A program made the position numbers and the translations under genes. From positions 43,754 to 107,753 of the forward strand of contig DUBZ01000041.1 in NCBI GenBank assembly GCA_012960035.1: a stretch of DNA of 64,000 bases. Reading direction: 5' to 3'. Within the stretch, counting starts at the first letter, position 1; each line of letters begins with the position of its first letter. The notes beneath the pieces are model-generated. The model had not been told where the DNA came from. It saw nothing but the letters and a program-made list of their open reading frames with translations, and made no database searches. This document shows, in pieces, positions 24,628 through 33,017 of this stretch. This DNA comes from Myxococcales bacterium. GTDB lineage: Bacteria > Myxococcota_A > UBA9160 > UBA4427.

Positions 24628-26093
24628 ACGAAGCCAGCATCGCCCTCGCGACCGCCATCAGTCTGCCGTTTTGCGGCGCGTTGCTCGTCTCGTTGACCGG
24701 ACGATCTGCGAACATTCGCGACGGCATCACGTTCGTCACCACAATTTTGACGTTTGCAGTCGTTGCGAGCATTACGCCGAATGTCCTCGCGGGCGGACGT
24801 CCCGAACTGAACTTACTTACGGTTCTACCGGGCGTTGACCTCGCATTTCGCATCGAACCCCTCGGCATGTTGTTTGCGCTGGTGTCTTCGGGGCTTTGGA
24901 TCGTGACGTCGATCTACGCGTTTGGGTACATGCGCGGCCACCACGAAGAGAATCAAACTCGCTTCTTCGTCTGTTTTGCAGTCGCGATTGCGGCGGCACT
25001 TGGAATCGCGTTTTCGGCCAACCTCTTTACGCTCTTTCTCTTCTACGAACTGATGACGTTTTCGACCTATCCGCTCGTCACCCACCACGGGACAGAAGCG
25101 GCAAAGTCGGCCGGGCGCATTTACCTTGGCATTCTGGTTTCGACGTCGGTGTTGTTCTTCTTGTTCGGCATCCTCTGGACCTACGCGATCGCGGACACGC
25201 TCGATTTCACCGAGGGGGGGATCCTCGCCGGCAAGCTAGACCCGGGCCCCCTCGCGCTGCTGTTGGCTCTGTTCGCATTTGGCCTCGGCAAGGCGGCGCT
25301 GATGCCGTTCCATCGCTGGCTGCCCGCTGCGATGGTCGCGCCAACCCCCGTCAGTGCATTGCTCCACGCGGTTGCCGTCGTGAAGGCCGGTGTCTTTTCG
25401 ATGGTGAAGATCTTGGTTTACATCTTCGGGATGGAAAACCTGCGTGAGTCGGGTTCCTCGGTTTGGCTCATGTATGCGGCCGCGGCGACGATCCTGATCG
25501 CGTCCGTGCGCGCGATCACGATGGAAAATTTGAAGGCTCGGCTCGCATACTCGACCATCAGCCAGCTTTCTTACATCACCCTGGGGGCCGCCCTCGCGAC
25601 GTCGTCGGCGGTCTTGGGTGCGGGGATGCACATCGCGATGCATGCGGTCGCCAAGATCACGCTGTTCTTCTGTGCGGGCGCGATCTACGTCACCGCTCAC
25701 AAGACCGAAATCAAAGAACTCGATGGTCTGGGTCGCCGGATGCCGCTGACCTTCGCCGCCTTCTTCTTGGGGTCGCTTTCGATCATCGGTCTTCCGCCGA
25801 TGGGCGGCGCCTGGAGCAAGTGGTATCTCGCGCTTGGTGCCGCGGAAGGGCACCAGTTTTTCTTCATTGGGGTGTTGATGCTCAGTAGCCTGCTTTCAAT
25901 CGGCTACCTCATACCGGTCGTCGTACGTGCCTTCTTTCATGCCCCGCCTGAGGGCGAAGAAGGGGAGGGGCTCAAAGAAGCCGCCCCCGCAATGCTTGTA
26001 CCCCTGATGCTCACTGCGATCGGAAGTATGGCGCTGTTCTTCTTTGCACCCGCGATCAGAAAACTCCTTCTCCCTGTGGTTGGAGGTCAGTGA
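24624..26093 (+). CDS. Antiporter-like subunit D, second copy (NuoM/MnhD-like)
   Basis: 489 aa from the ATG at 24624, overlapping the first copy by four bases. Fourteen or so helices. The conserved Glu lies in LFTLFLFYELMTFSTYPLV, the Lys in GKAALMPFHRWLPAAMVAPTP, and the broken-helix region in ARLAYSTISQLSYITLG. It is clearly a paralogue but not a recent duplicate of the gene before it. It likely replaces one half of MrpA in this split complex. Confidence 0.93.
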   Translation: MNEASIALATAISLPFCGALLVSLTGRSANIRDGITFVTTILTFAVVASITPNVLAGGRPELNLLTVLPGVDLAFRIEPLGMLFALVSSGLWIVTSIYAFGYMRGHHEENQTRFFVCFAVAIAAALGIAFSANLFTLFLFYELMTFSTYPLVTHHGTEAAKSAGRIYLGILVSTSVLFFLFGILWTYAIADTLDFTEGGILAGKLDPGPLALLLALFAFGLGKAALMPFHRWLPAAMVAPTPVSALLHAVAVVKAGVFSMVKILVYIFGMENLRESGSSVWLMYAAAATILIASVRAITMENLKARLAYSTISQLSYITLGAALATSSAVLGAGMHIAMHAVAKITLFFCAGAIYVTAHKTEIKELDGLGRRMPLTFAAFFLGSLSIIGLPPMGGAWSKWYLALGAAEGHQFFFIGVLMLSSLLSIGYLIPVVVRAFFHAPPEGEEGEGLKEAAPAMLVPLMLTAIGSMALFFFAPAIRKLLLPVVGGQ

Positions 26094-26100
26094 GGCGTCT

Positions 26101-26379
26101 ATGAGTGAAGAACCCGAGGTCGTGATCGTGAACCCTGCCGACGAGAAGCCCGGCTGGTTCGACAAACCCAGCAACGTCAACAAAATCGTGTGGGCGTTGG
26201 TCGCCATGTGTACTGCTTCAGTGCTCGCCGACTTTTTCTATCACAAGCACACCCACTACGACTTCCAGGGATACGTAGGCTTCGACGCCTTTTACGGTTT
26301 TGTCTCCTGCGTACTCCTCGTGCTCGTCGCCAAACAGCTGCGCAAGATTCTGATGCGCGACGAAGACTATTATGATTGA
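26101..26379 (+). CDS. 92-aa two-helix membrane protein inside the Mrp operon
   Basis: The protein starts MSEEPEVVIV seven bases after the preceding subunit gene. It has an acidic N-terminus, a helix (VWALVAMCTASVLADFFY), a polar loop rich in His and aromatic residues (HKHTHYDFQGYVGFDAFYG), a second helix, and a tail KILMRDEDYYD. It has no match to a named Mrp subunit that I know. Its position between the second and third large subunits, its same strand and its tight spacing argue that it belongs to the complex. The His cluster could bind a metal or help proton access, which is inference. Confidence 0.85.
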   Translation: MSEEPEVVIVNPADEKPGWFDKPSNVNKIVWALVAMCTASVLADFFYHKHTHYDFQGYVGFDAFYGFVSCVLLVLVAKQLRKILMRDEDYYD

Positions 26380-26412
26380 TCGACAAACCAAGACGATGAG
26401 GTGGCTCGGGGA

Positions 26413-28116
26413 ATGAGCGGCTCAGACGTCACATCGCTTTTGCCTCCCGGCTGGCTGTTGATCGTCGGCGCACTTCTCGTGCCGGTGCTTCGCGGCGCCG
26501 CGCGCCAGGCCTACATGCTCGTCTTACCAGGGCTCGGCCTATGGCAACTGCTCGCGATCCCGCTCGGTACGAGCCTTGTTTACAGCTTCATGGGTTATGA
26601 CCTGGAACTCGTGCGGGTGGACGCGCTGGCCCGGGCATTCGGCATCGTGTTCTACGTCGCCACGTTTATCAGCGTGATCTACGCGATGAAGGTGAAGAGT
26701 GCGCTCGAGTCTGCAGCGGCGTTGGTCTACGCGGGCAGCGCGATTGCCGCGGTATTCGCGGGCGATCTCATCACGCTCTTTGTGAGCTGGGAACTCACCG
26801 CGATTTCGTCCGTCTTTTTGGTTTGGGCGAGTGGGACCGAAGCCGCGCTGCGGTCAGGCATGCGGTACCTGATCATTCAGGTGGGCTCGGGAGTCTTGCT
26901 CTTGGCGGGCGCCATCATTCATTACGCGGAGACGGGGTCCCTGGCATTCGGCCACTTGGGGCTGGGGACTGTGGGCACCAGCCTGATCTTCGTGGCGTTT
27001 GGCATCAAAGCCGCGTTCCCGTTCATGCACAACTGGCTACAGGACGCCTACCCGAACGCGACTGTGACCGGCACCGTCTTTCTTTCTGCATTTACCACCA
27101 AGCTTGCGATCTATGCACTGGCACGAGGATTTGCGGGCGAGGCGATTTTGATTCCGATCGGTGCAACGATGACCGCGTTCCCAATCTTTTATGCCGTCAT
27201 TGAAAATGACCTGCGCAAAGTCCTCGCCTACAGCTTGAACAACCAGTTGGGCTACATGGTGGTGGGCATCGGGATCGGAACCGAACTCGCGCTTAACGGT
27301 ACCGTGGCCCACGTGTTTGCCCACGTGATCTACAAGGGCTTGCTCTTCATGAGCATGGGCGCCGTGCTTTACCGGGTCGGAACGATGAAGGGCTCGGAAT
27401 TGGGCGGGCTCTACAAGTCGATGCCGCTGACGACAATCTTCTGCATTATCGGCGCAGCTTCCATTTCTGCGTTCCCGCTGACGAGTGGCTTCGTGACGAA
27501 GTCGATGATTTTGACCGCAGCTGCGGACGGCGAATACACCATCGCATTTCTGGTTCTGCTGTTCGCGTCGGCAGGCGTCTTCCATCACTCGGGAATCAAG
27601 ATTCCGTTCTTCGCGTTTTTCGCGCACGACCGTGGGTTGCGCGTAAAAGAAGCGCCGATCAATATGCTTATCGCGATGGGGCTCGCGTCGGCGCTTTGTC
27701 TGGCGATCGGAATATTCCCGAGCGTGTTGTACGGGTTGCTTCCTTACAGCGTTGATTATGTGCCGTACACGACGTCCCACGTTGTGACGATGCTCCAGTT
27801 GCTCTTGTTTTCTGCCTTGGCGTTTACGTTCCTGATGAAGACGGGTTTGTATCCCCCCGAGCTTCGCAGCACCGTGCTCGACACGGACTGGATCTATCGC
27901 CGCGCGCTGCCGTGGGTGCGAGATGGGCTTGGCCACGCTTACACCCAAAGCGTCGATGTCGCCGTGGCCCGTTTTAGGCGCGTTCGCGGCGCGGTGCTCC
28001 ACCGCATCGCCGTCGTGTGTCAACCCTTCGGAACGTTGGGTGAACCGTGGCCGACCGGCGTGACCACAATGTGGGCCGCGATCATGTTGTTTACGTACCT
28101 CGTCCTCTATTACTAA
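26413..28116 (+). CDS. Antiporter-like subunit D, third copy (NuoL/MrpA-like core)
   Basis: 567 aa from the ATG at 26413, which has GAGG at a good distance; a GTG at 26401 is possible. About fourteen to sixteen helices. It has the conserved Glu in LITLFVSWELTAISSVFLVW, the Lys in GIKAAFPFMHNWLQDAYPNAT and the core KVLAYSLNNQLGYMVVG. A C-terminal amphipathic stretch and final helix (after about residue 485) extend it, as in larger NuoL/MrpA-type proteins. It is the last gene of the antiporter operon. Confidence 0.92.
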   Translation: MSGSDVTSLLPPGWLLIVGALLVPVLRGAARQAYMLVLPGLGLWQLLAIPLGTSLVYSFMGYDLELVRVDALARAFGIVFYVATFISVIYAMKVKSALESAAALVYAGSAIAAVFAGDLITLFVSWELTAISSVFLVWASGTEAALRSGMRYLIIQVGSGVLLLAGAIIHYAETGSLAFGHLGLGTVGTSLIFVAFGIKAAFPFMHNWLQDAYPNATVTGTVFLSAFTTKLAIYALARGFAGEAILIPIGATMTAFPIFYAVIENDLRKVLAYSLNNQLGYMVVGIGIGTELALNGTVAHVFAHVIYKGLLFMSMGAVLYRVGTMKGSELGGLYKSMPLTTIFCIIGAASISAFPLTSGFVTKSMILTAAADGEYTIAFLVLLFASAGVFHHSGIKIPFFAFFAHDRGLRVKEAPINMLIAMGLASALCLAIGIFPSVLYGLLPYSVDYVPYTTSHVVTMLQLLLFSALAFTFLMKTGLYPPELRSTVLDTDWIYRRALPWVRDGLGHAYTQSVDVAVARFRRVRGAVLHRIAVVCQPFGTLGEPWPTGVTTMWAAIMLFTYLVLYY

Positions 28117-28206
28117 CCGCCGTGTTTCTGAAAAAAGTTCCGTGATCTTGGCATGCCGGTGCAACCGGTTTGTGCAAAAATCATGGGCAATAATTTGCCG
28201 ACGAGG

Positions 28207-28224
28207 GGTCGCGCTTCCGCGACC
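28207..28224 (+). promoter_or_regulatory. Hairpin just upstream of the acyltransferase start
   Basis: GGTCGCG-CTTC-CGCGACC is a perfect 7-bp stem with a four-base loop, ending 11 bases before the ATG at 28236. It sits where a ribosome-binding site should be, and no Shine-Dalgarno sequence is visible between it and the ATG. It could act as a terminator of the antiporter transcript or as a translation control element. Confidence 0.45.
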
Positions 28225-28235
28225 GACGTCCCTTC

Positions 28236-29252
28236 ATGGAGATCCGGCGAGTGCTCGACATACCCCGCCTCAGGAACATCCCGCTCAGCGCGACACCGTT
28301 TACCCAGAAGCTCATGGGCTATCTCGCGTTGTGGCCGAACTTTCGCTTCCCGCCCAAGGTCGAGATCAGCTTCGAAAACTTCGACCGCGTGCCCAACGAA
28401 CCCGTGATCTTCGCGATGAATCACACGGACCGATACAACTACTGGCCCTTTCAATTTCAGATGTGGCAACAGTACGGCCGCTTCACGTCCACCTGGGTGA
28501 AGGGCAAGTACTACGAGAACCCGGCAATCGGAAAATTCATGCAGCTCACGAATAACCTGCCCACCGTGTCGCGCGGGTATTTGATTACGCGGGATTTCTT
28601 GTCGGTGATGAAGCGCGCGCCGAACAACGACGAATACGCGGCGCTGCGCAATTGGGTCGACGCCACGTCCCAAGGGCGGGGGGAGGACACGCCCGAACTC
28701 GCCGCCGAAGTTGTAGACAAGCTTTTTGGCCAAGCGCGAGACGTGTTCGGTCATCCGTTCGATCCGAGCCGCGAGACGTATCCCGTCTACGTCAATTCGA
28801 TCTTCCGCATCATGATGGAATTGTTCGTCGCCCTGAACCAACAGGCGCGGGACCTCGGACTCGACATTTTAGTCTTTCCCCAGGGCACCCGATCGATTCG
28901 CCTGATTCGGGGGCACATTGGTCTTGCGGAATTGGCGATGAAGTTTCAAGCCACCGTGGTGCCTGTCGGCTGTAATGGCGCCGATCTCGTCTATCCAGGC
29001 GGCTCGCCAATCGGTCAGCGGGGCAAGATCGTTTATCGCGTTGGAGAGCCGATCCCGTACAAAGAAAAGGGGCGTTTCCATGTGCCGTCGGACTTCACGC
29101 CCTTTGACGCGATGCACGAAGCCGAACACCGAGACAAGCTTCAGGGCTACGTCGACGTCGTGATGGATCGGATCAACGAACTTGTCGACCCGCAGTATCA
29201 GTACGGTGATGAGGCTGCTCCGATCGAGGACGGCGAGCGGCGCTTCGTCTGA
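28236..29252 (+). CDS. PlsC-like glycerophospholipid acyltransferase with a variant HX4D motif
   Basis: 338 aa. Motif I reads NHTDRYNYWP, so the usual His-x4-Asp has Asn in the Asp place. Motif III is present as FPQGTRSIRLI in place of FPEGTRS, and motif IV as VVPVGCNGADLVYPGG. The family adds an acyl chain to lysophosphatidic acid or similar lipids on the inner membrane. The Asp-to-Asn change may alter activity or substrate, unless Asp at His+2 takes over. An alternative start is the GTG at 28251, which has GGAG at a good distance and would drop five residues. It follows the Mrp operon after 119 bp. Confidence 0.8.
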   Translation: MEIRRVLDIPRLRNIPLSATPFTQKLMGYLALWPNFRFPPKVEISFENFDRVPNEPVIFAMNHTDRYNYWPFQFQMWQQYGRFTSTWVKGKYYENPAIGKFMQLTNNLPTVSRGYLITRDFLSVMKRAPNNDEYAALRNWVDATSQGRGEDTPELAAEVVDKLFGQARDVFGHPFDPSRETYPVYVNSIFRIMMELFVALNQQARDLGLDILVFPQGTRSIRLIRGHIGLAELAMKFQATVVPVGCNGADLVYPGGSPIGQRGKIVYRVGEPIPYKEKGRFHVPSDFTPFDAMHEAEHRDKLQGYVDVVMDRINELVDPQYQYGDEAAPIEDGERRFV

Positions 29253-29449
29253 TTCGCCTGGGGCGGGTCGCGACAAAAAATACGACGCTCATTAGGAAGT
29301 AAACCACCCTCGCAGCCCGGGTGACAAAATTCGCCTTCGCGCAATTCGGTCGGCAGATCGCCCGTAACGCATCCTTTTTAGGATTGCGTCGCATTGAATG
29401 CCAGCTCGCACGCTTCTTGCATTACCTCACGACAGACATCGAGGTAGTG

Positions 29450-29632
29450 ATGAGACGACCGAGCGAAGCCCTAGCGACGACGACATTCTTTCCTTTTGAC
29501 GCATTGCGTTGGGGTAGACCCAAACGCCTGCGGGACGTTGCCGCGATCGCAGCAGGTCTAGGCTTTGCGGTCTTCCTGGTGGCTCTTGCGTATGCGCCCG
29601 ATTGGTTCGCGAGCCAGCCCCGACCGCGCTAG
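29450..29632 (+). CDS. Small single-helix membrane protein (60 aa)
   Basis: The frame from the ATG at 29450, behind a GAGGTAG site, gives an N-terminal basic stretch (RWGRPKRLRD), one helix (VAAIAAGLGFAVFLVALAYA) and a short tail. The track start at 29321 adds an unconvincing leader. It overlaps the stop of the convergent fructosamine-kinase gene by four bases. No family is recognised and it could be spurious. Confidence 0.4.
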   Translation: MRRPSEALATTTFFPFDALRWGRPKRLRDVAAIAAGLGFAVFLVALAYAPDWFASQPRPR

Positions 29633-30489
29633 ACGAACCTACGAACCACCTGGGCGACGGAGTGCACGTAGCTCCCGCCGCCGAACAGGTTGACGTGCAC
29701 GAGCAGCGGGTAGAGCTGCCATAGGCCGACCCGCTCTTCGGTTCCGTCGGGCAAGGGTGCCGCTTCTCGGTATGCGTCGAATACACGCTCCGCGAAGCCG
29801 CCGAACAGCCGCATCATGCTGAGGTCGACTTCGGGGTGTCCTGCGTAGGCCGCGGGGTCGACGAGGCAAGGTTGCCCGCGTTCGTCCGCGATCACGTTTC
29901 CCGACCAGAGGTCGCCGTGGAGCCGAGCGGGCCGAACCTCGGGGCCGCAGTGTTGGTCCATGGTTTCGATGAGTTGCATGAGGGCTCGGCCGAGTTCATT
30001 TCCGATGTGTCCGGCGCGGGTCGCCATTTTTAATTGGGGCGCGATGCGTTCGTGCGCGTAGAAGTCGGACCACCGGGGCTGGGGAGTGTTGCGCTGAGGA
30101 AGCGTGCCGATGAAGTTGTTTCGTTCGTATCCGAAGCCGGGTGCCCCGGCCCCGTGAAGTCGCGCGAGTCCTCGCCCCAGCGCTTCGTCGAAGCCAGGAG
30201 CGCGCGTTCCCTGGTCGATCCATTCGAGTACCAACACGGGCGAAGGCGCGGCATTCGCTGCAATGACGTGAGGCACTCGAACTGATTTCGCAGCGGCGAG
30301 CCAGCGAAGGCTCGCCGCCTCGGCTTCGGCCATCTGGGCATTGCCGTCGCAATACCGCTTCGCGAAGTACGACGGGCCATCTTCGCATTCGAGGCGCACG
30401 CTCTCCCCGATATCGCCGCCCGAGACTGGCGTCACACGAGCGATGCGACGTTCAAGCAGCGCTTCGTAGTCTGCCTTTGCGAAGGTCAT
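29629..30489 (-). CDS. Fructosamine/ketosamine-3-kinase family protein
   Basis: 286 aa with the aminoglycoside-kinase-like fold. YFAKRY holds the ATP-binding Lys, VLVLEWIDQG the hinge, and GRGLARLHGAGAPGFGYERNNFIGTLPQ the typical family block. The catalytic loop is RLHGDLWSGNVI and the metal site is LVDPAAYAGHPEVDLSMMRLFGGF. It phosphorylates sugar-lysine adducts (ketosamines) on proteins, which then fall apart, so it repairs glycated proteins. Its ATG overlaps the stop of the upstream LMW-phosphatase gene by four bases. Bacterial members mostly prefer ribulosamines and erythrulosamines. Confidence 0.9.
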   Translation of the reverse strand: MTFAKADYEALLERRIARVTPVSGGDIGESVRLECEDGPSYFAKRYCDGNAQMAEAEAASLRWLAAAKSVRVPHVIAANAAPSPVLVLEWIDQGTRAPGFDEALGRGLARLHGAGAPGFGYERNNFIGTLPQRNTPQPRWSDFYAHERIAPQLKMATRAGHIGNELGRALMQLIETMDQHCGPEVRPARLHGDLWSGNVIADERGQPCLVDPAAYAGHPEVDLSMMRLFGGFAERVFDAYREAAPLPDGTEERVGLWQLYPLLVHVNLFGGGSYVHSVAQVVRRFV

Positions 30490-30983
30490 TTTTCCTTGCG
30501 CGTGCGCAAGTCATGTTCATCGACAATGTGCGCGAGCAAACCACGGCAACCCGCTTCGCAAATGTCGAAGACGTCCGCGAAGCCACTCGGCCCCCCGTAG
30601 TACGGATCGGGAACGTCGAGAGTTCGCTTGCTAGCCGGGTCGAAGCTTCGGAGCCAGTGAAGTCGTTCGCGATCCTGCGTGCCGTCGCAGAGCGACTGAA
30701 GGTTGTCCATGTTCTCCGAGTCCATGGCGAGCACATAGTCGAAGCGAGCATAGTCGTCGGCCTGAAATTGTCTCGCGTGACTTTCGAGTCGGATACCGCG
30801 TCGCAATGACTCTTCTCGGCTGCGCGGGTCGGGAAGTTCGCCCGCGTGATAGGCCGCCGTTCCCGCGCTCTCGATCTCAATTTTGTCTTCGTAGCCCGCC
30901 TCGGCGACGAGTCTGCGCATCACGCCCTCGGCAGTAGGGGAACGGCAAATGTTTCCGAGGCAAACGAAGCAGACACGAATCAT
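30486..30983 (-). CDS. Low-molecular-weight protein-tyrosine-phosphatase family protein (possible ribulosamine-5-phosphatase)
   Basis: 165 aa from the ATG at 30983; the longer track start runs into the promoter region. The P-loop CLGNICRS (Cys8 to Arg14) and the general-acid motif DPYYGG are both intact, as in eukaryotic and bacterial LMW-PTPs. It overlaps the fructosamine-kinase gene (ATGA). Human LMW-PTP-A has been described as a protein-ribulosamine-5-phosphatase, and bacterial kinases of this type are often next to such a phosphatase. A role in deglycation together with the kinase is therefore likelier here than tyrosine-phosphate signalling. Confidence 0.92.
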   Translation of the reverse strand: MIRVCFVCLGNICRSPTAEGVMRRLVAEAGYEDKIEIESAGTAAYHAGELPDPRSREESLRRGIRLESHARQFQADDYARFDYVLAMDSENMDNLQSLCDGTQDRERLHWLRSFDPASKRTLDVPDPYYGGPSGFADVFDICEAGCRGLLAHIVDEHDLRTRKEK

Positions 30984-31108
30984 AGACGGGGGACCGTAAA
31001 GAGTTCCGTGAAGAGTTCCAGATAGAAAACAGGTGAAGTGCCAGCGTAGCAATTCACCGCACATGCGGTGGTTCGGCTAAGGTCCCGTCGCAAAAGCAGA
31101 GGGGTGAA

Positions 31109-31900
31109 GTGGGCAACGCAGAATCGCGAATGAAAAAACGGGGCCACAGCGAACTCGTGGTGTTCGGACGACGCGCCGTCCTCGAAGCGCTCGCACAGCC
31201 AGACAGCGATGTTGAAGTCTGCGAGGTCTGGGTCGTGAAGTCGACGCCCGGGACGTTTCGAAGTGAGCTTGCCGCCGCGTGTCGAAAGCGCGCGCTCGAG
31301 CTTCGCTCGGGGTCCCTAGCCCAGGTCAACGCGTTTTCGGGAGAACCGAAGCACGACCAGGGCGTGGCGGCGCGCATCCGTCTCGGCAGGATCGCCGAAG
31401 TAGAATCATTCCTCGAAGCCCGCAAAGGCAAGCACGCTCGGGCCCCGATGCGGTTGCTCGCCCTGGACGGCGTGACGAACTCGCAGAATATCGGCATGGC
31501 GGTACGGACTCTCGTGGGCTGCCAACTCGACGGCTTGATCTGGCCCGCCCAGGGGTCCCCCTGGATCAATGGCCTGGTCATCAAAGCGTCGGCATCCGCG
31601 ATCTATCGCTGCAACGTACTGTGCTGCGACACGCTGTCAGAGGGGTTGATCGCGACAAAGCGCCAAGGATTCGAGCTGGTTGGGCTCGCGCACCCCGCGG
31701 ACGGCAACCTGTTCGAATACGAGCTGCCCCACCGCGCGGTGTTCGTCGTCGGCAGCGAAACGCTGGGCCTTTCTGACGATGTGATGGGGCTCCTCGACCA
31801 AACCCTCGAAATTCCACTCGCAGGGCCGGTCGAATCCCTCAATGTGGCAGTCGCGGCGTCGCTCGCCTGCTACAAAGCGGCGGGCATCGTGACCGCGTAG
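31109..31900 (+). CDS. SpoU/TrmH-family RNA 2'-O-methyltransferase
   Basis: 263 aa from a GTG with AGAGGGG just upstream; an ATG seven codons on lacks such a site. An N-terminal substrate-binding part is followed by the SPOUT knot. Motif 1 is DGVTNSQNIGMAVRTL, motif 2 VFVVGSETLGLS, and motif 3 IPLAGPVESLNVAVAASLACY. It methylates the 2'-OH of a ribose in rRNA or tRNA using SAM. Target not assigned. Divergent from the phosphatase/kinase pair. Confidence 0.9.
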   Translation: MGNAESRMKKRGHSELVVFGRRAVLEALAQPDSDVEVCEVWVVKSTPGTFRSELAAACRKRALELRSGSLAQVNAFSGEPKHDQGVAARIRLGRIAEVESFLEARKGKHARAPMRLLALDGVTNSQNIGMAVRTLVGCQLDGLIWPAQGSPWINGLVIKASASAIYRCNVLCCDTLSEGLIATKRQGFELVGLAHPADGNLFEYELPHRAVFVVGSETLGLSDDVMGLLDQTLEIPLAGPVESLNVAVAASLACYKAAGIVTA

Positions 31901-32003
31901 CGAACGAGTCCCGAGTTAAAAGTCGACCGTCGCCGACCGCAGAGCTTCGGTATAGTGCCCGCCGCGGCAAACGCCCCGCCGCTTGAACGGAGAAGAAAAT
32001 CCC

Positions 32004-32747
32004 TTGTACACCGCATTGGTATCGTTGTTAATCGGAGCCGCCGCCGGAGGCGCATGGACTGTCCTCGACCTGTGGAAGGGTTGGGCGATGGGCATCGTGC
32101 TCCTGTTCCTCGTCTTCTTTCTTTCCTTCTTCATCATCTCGCGGATACTCGCCAGTCGCCTGGAACCGAAGTTTCTTGCAGCCCAAAAGCAGATTCAGGC
32201 AGGCGCATCGAACGCGGCAGTGAAGTCCCTCGAAGCGATGCTTCCGATGGCGCGCTGGCAGATCATGTTGAAGGGCCAGATCTATGCGCAGATGGGCTGC
32301 TTGCAGTACACGGTTGGCGACGACAAGGACGCGCTCGTCAGTTTGGAAAAGGCAGCGCGACGCAGTGCCGAGGCACAGCTCTTTCTCGGTGCGCTCCATT
32401 ATCGGAACAAGGCTATAGACAAGACCAAGAAAGTCCTAGAAGACGCCATTGCGTTCAACAAGAAGCAGGTTCTGCTCTACAACGTCTTGGCTTGGGTCTT
32501 GTTGAAGGAAGGCGATCGCAAAGAGGCGACCGAAATCCTGCTCCGCTGCGAAAAAGCAGACAAGGACAGCGAGGCCACCAAGGACAATCTCAACCGCCTG
32601 CAGAACGGCAAGAAGATGAACATGAAGCGCTTCGGGATGGGGTGGTATGCGCTCAAGTTGGAAAAACCGCCGGCGTCTCTTCGCCAAACCGCACCCGGGC
32701 AGCCGCGTCCCGGCTTCCGTCAAAAGCGCAAAGGCGGCATGCGCTAG
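32004..32747 (+). CDS. Membrane-anchored TPR-like protein
   Basis: 247 aa from a TTG with GGAGAAG eight bases upstream; a second TTG at 31983 is less likely. Two N-terminal helices (SLLIGAAAGGAWTVLDL; MGIVLLFLVFFLSFFIISRIL) hold a cytosolic helical domain. That domain has tetratricopeptide-like repeats, e.g. LKGQIYAQMGCLQYTVGDDKDALVSLEKA and AQLFLGALHYRNKAIDKTKKVLEDAI, shown in outline. The C-terminus is basic and Pro/Gln-rich. Probably a scaffold protein; partner unknown. Confidence 0.7.
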   Translation: MYTALVSLLIGAAAGGAWTVLDLWKGWAMGIVLLFLVFFLSFFIISRILASRLEPKFLAAQKQIQAGASNAAVKSLEAMLPMARWQIMLKGQIYAQMGCLQYTVGDDKDALVSLEKAARRSAEAQLFLGALHYRNKAIDKTKKVLEDAIAFNKKQVLLYNVLAWVLLKEGDRKEATEILLRCEKADKDSEATKDNLNRLQNGKKMNMKRFGMGWYALKLEKPPASLRQTAPGQPRPGFRQKRKGGMR

Positions 32748-32789
32748 GAGTCTGCGCACGCTGTACAGGCGGAAGAGTAGACTTTCGCC

Positions 32790-33017
32790 ATGTGCAGAAA
32801 CATTCGAACGCTTGATAACGGCGAGCCTGGCGCCAGCGACGAAAAGATTCAGGACGCAGCCCTTCAGTACGTGCGCAAGCTCGCCGGGATCCGTAAGCCG
32901 TCGCGGTCTACTTCGGAGCGGAGGAAATCTTCGACGAAGAGTTCATCGAAGATCGGAAGCAGATGCTGCCGGGTACTGACGTCGGGGCTGCGCGAAGGGC
33001 AGGGCCCGCCAAGTTGA
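32790..33017 (+). pseudogene. DUF2277 N-terminus fused to foreign sequence
   Basis: The first 38 residues (MCRNIRTLDNGEP to RKLAGIRKPS) match the start of the small DUF2277 family. Those proteins normally run another 35-45 residues with an Ala-rich helix. Here the frame leaves the family right after KPS and continues out of frame through the remains of a GST gene, giving a Ser/Arg-rich tail. The start codon and its surroundings look intact, so a short hybrid could be made, but the protein is broken. Confidence 0.7.

Noticed and set aside
27037-28164. 375-aa minus-strand ORF opposite the third antiporter subunit
   Set aside because: Composition (Arg, His, Gln-rich, no hydrophobic core) is typical of antisense frames in G+C-rich genes; the plus strand has a clear NuoL-type protein.
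29368-29388. Stem CGCATCCT-TTTT-AGGATTGCG as a terminator behind the PlsC-like gene
   Set aside because: The stem has a one-base bulge and no T-tract after it; could be chance.
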